Shown: positions 48,318 through 48,940 of the stretch, piece after piece | Layout: each line of letters begins with the position of its first letter | Numbering within the stretch: position 1 is the stretch's first letter | Source: Allorhizocola sp044869915 | GTDB taxonomy: Bacteria > Actinomycetota > Actinomycetes > Mycobacteriales > Micromonosporaceae | Assembly (NCBI GenBank): GCA_044869915.1 | Contig: JBIOYB010000343.1 | Location: 1 to 48,940 of the forward strand | Length of the DNA: 48,940 nt | Reading direction: 5' to 3' | Made by a program: the position numbers and the translations under genes | The notes under the pieces: generated by a model | Database searches by the model: none | What the model saw: only the letters and a program-made list of their open reading frames with translations | What the model was told of the DNA's origin: nothing

Positions 48318-48940
48318 CCGCGCAGCGCGGCCGCTTCGGCGGCCGCGTTCGCGCTTTCGTAAAGGGCGATGGCGTCGCGGCGCAGCGACCGGCACTCGGC
48401 GTGGTCGCCACGCCGCTCGGCCAGCACCGCCAACTCCTGATACAGCAGGGCCTCCTCGAACTCGTCGGGGATCCGGCGGCGCAGCGCCAGCGCCTCGCCC
48501 AACGCGCCGGCAGCGGCCGCCAGGTCGCCGCGGCCGGTGAGCGCCCGCCCGAGGCAGAGGCCGGCCGCGGACTCCAGATGCCGATCGTCGAGCGTGCGCG
48601 CCAGACTCAGAGCCTGCTTGGCCGCGGCGATGGCGGCGTCCCAATCGGCGGCGTGGGCGTGGATCGCGGACAGGTCGTTGAGCGCCTCGACCTGATAGCT
48701 GTCGTCGTGGACCTGCCGCTTGATGTCCAACGCCTGCTGCAGAAAATATAAGGCCTGCTTGTGGTCTCCGGCATGATGATGGACATTTCCTATGGTACGC
48801 AACACAGCCGCCTCGATCCGGCTGCTGTCCAGGGCCCTGGCCACCGAGAGCCCACGCGTGAGATGCTCCAGGGCCGCGCCGGTGTCATCCATCATCGACA
48901 GCACGTAGCCCAGATTGTTCAGCGCCAGCGCGACACCCAG
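48314..48940 (-). CDS. TPR-repeat protein, C-terminal part of a probable AfsR/STAND regulator (cut by window edge)
   Basis: The open frame enters from beyond 48940 and ends at TAG 48314. About 208 residues hold five TPR units: LGVALALNNLGYVLSMMDDT, AAVLRTIGNVHHHAGDHKQA, EALNDLSAIHAHAADWDAAI, SAAGLCLGRALTGRGDLAAA, LYQELAVLAERRGDHAECRS. The repeat style (KQALYFLQQALDIKRQVHDD) matches the C-terminal arrays of AfsR-like and NB-ARC-TPR regulators such as the one at 44410-46947. The rest of the protein is outside the window. Confidence 0.8.
   Translation of the reverse strand: MGVALALNNLGYVLSMMDDTGAALEHLTRGLSVARALDSSRIEAAVLRTIGNVHHHAGDHKQALYFLQQALDIKRQVHDDSYQVEALNDLSAIHAHAADWDAAIAAAKQALSLARTLDDRHLESAAGLCLGRALTGRGDLAAAAGALGEALALRRRIPDEFEEALLYQELAVLAERRGDHAECRSLRRDAIALYESANAAAEAAALRG

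Overview
The window is high-GC DNA (about 70% by eye) with dense GC3-rich genes, GTG starts, ATGA/GTGA stop-start overlaps, and actinobacterial families: ECF sigma factor, HTH-NB-ARC-TPR (STAND) regulator, SARPless AfsR-like TPR proteins, Tat-exported enzymes, free-standing CBM2. It is a chromosomal segment of an actinomycete. A Micromonosporaceae-like or related filamentous genus is my guess, not a proven placement. No rRNA, tRNA, CRISPR array, IS element or origin was seen.

Layout. 1-6.1 kb: edge of an HxlR regulator facing a decayed MFS pump, an uncharacterised multi-TM protein, a secreted sugar/sorbosone dehydrogenase, a membrane-anchored hypothetical and an LPxTG-type surface protein. 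6.1-8.5 kb: a coupled PLP aminotransferase and omega-amidase/Nit pair, with a Cys-rich zinc-ribbon protein. 8.6-14.9 kb: a complete five-gene branched-chain amino acid type ABC importer (binding protein, two permeases, two ATPases), then a VOC protein and a Tat-type animal-haem-peroxidase homologue. 15-18.8 kb: a regulator with two receiver-like and two LuxR HTH regions, facing a GT4 glycosyltransferase-HTH-MFS operon. 18.9-21.4 kb: MarR, GTP cyclohydrolase II and a DUF2218-quinone oxidoreductase fusion. 21.4-26.1 kb: Gfo/Idh/MocA and GNAT divergent pair, secreted X-Pro dipeptidyl-peptidase, zinc metallopeptidase lipoprotein.

26.3-29.8 kb holds what I consider the most interesting system: a small RiPP-like locus on the minus strand. 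A promoter drives a 46-residue peptide gene (GTG start, strong SD, not expected in standard calls), a B12-binding radical SAM protein of the RiPP-maturase type with an unusual C-x7-C-x2-C cluster motif, and a coupled companion protein resembling DUF5825. Upstream is a decayed extracellular-protein gene.

30.2-34.2 kb: ArsR/SRPBCC-VOC operon with a palindromic operator, SDR/TetR divergent pair, SMI1/KNR4 protein. 34.1-38.7 kb: a methyltransferase / winged-helix / short Hsp70 operon whose ribosome-binding site is triplicated, divergent from a lone NRPS-type condensation protein, then a hairpin-bearing tandem repeat shared by two convergent gene ends. 39-44.4 kb: MetE-like methyltransferase, ECF sigma factor coupled to a membrane beta-helix protein, GlsB-type and TMEM175-type membrane proteins, lone CBM2. 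44.4-48.9 kb: large HTH-NB-ARC-TPR regulator, an FnIII-CBM2 pseudogene, a Calx-beta-like secreted protein, and the C-terminal TPR part of another regulator.

A 13-bp near-palindrome, GTCC-N5-GGAC, recurs at least 14 times across the window, mostly inside genes, which is more than base composition predicts.
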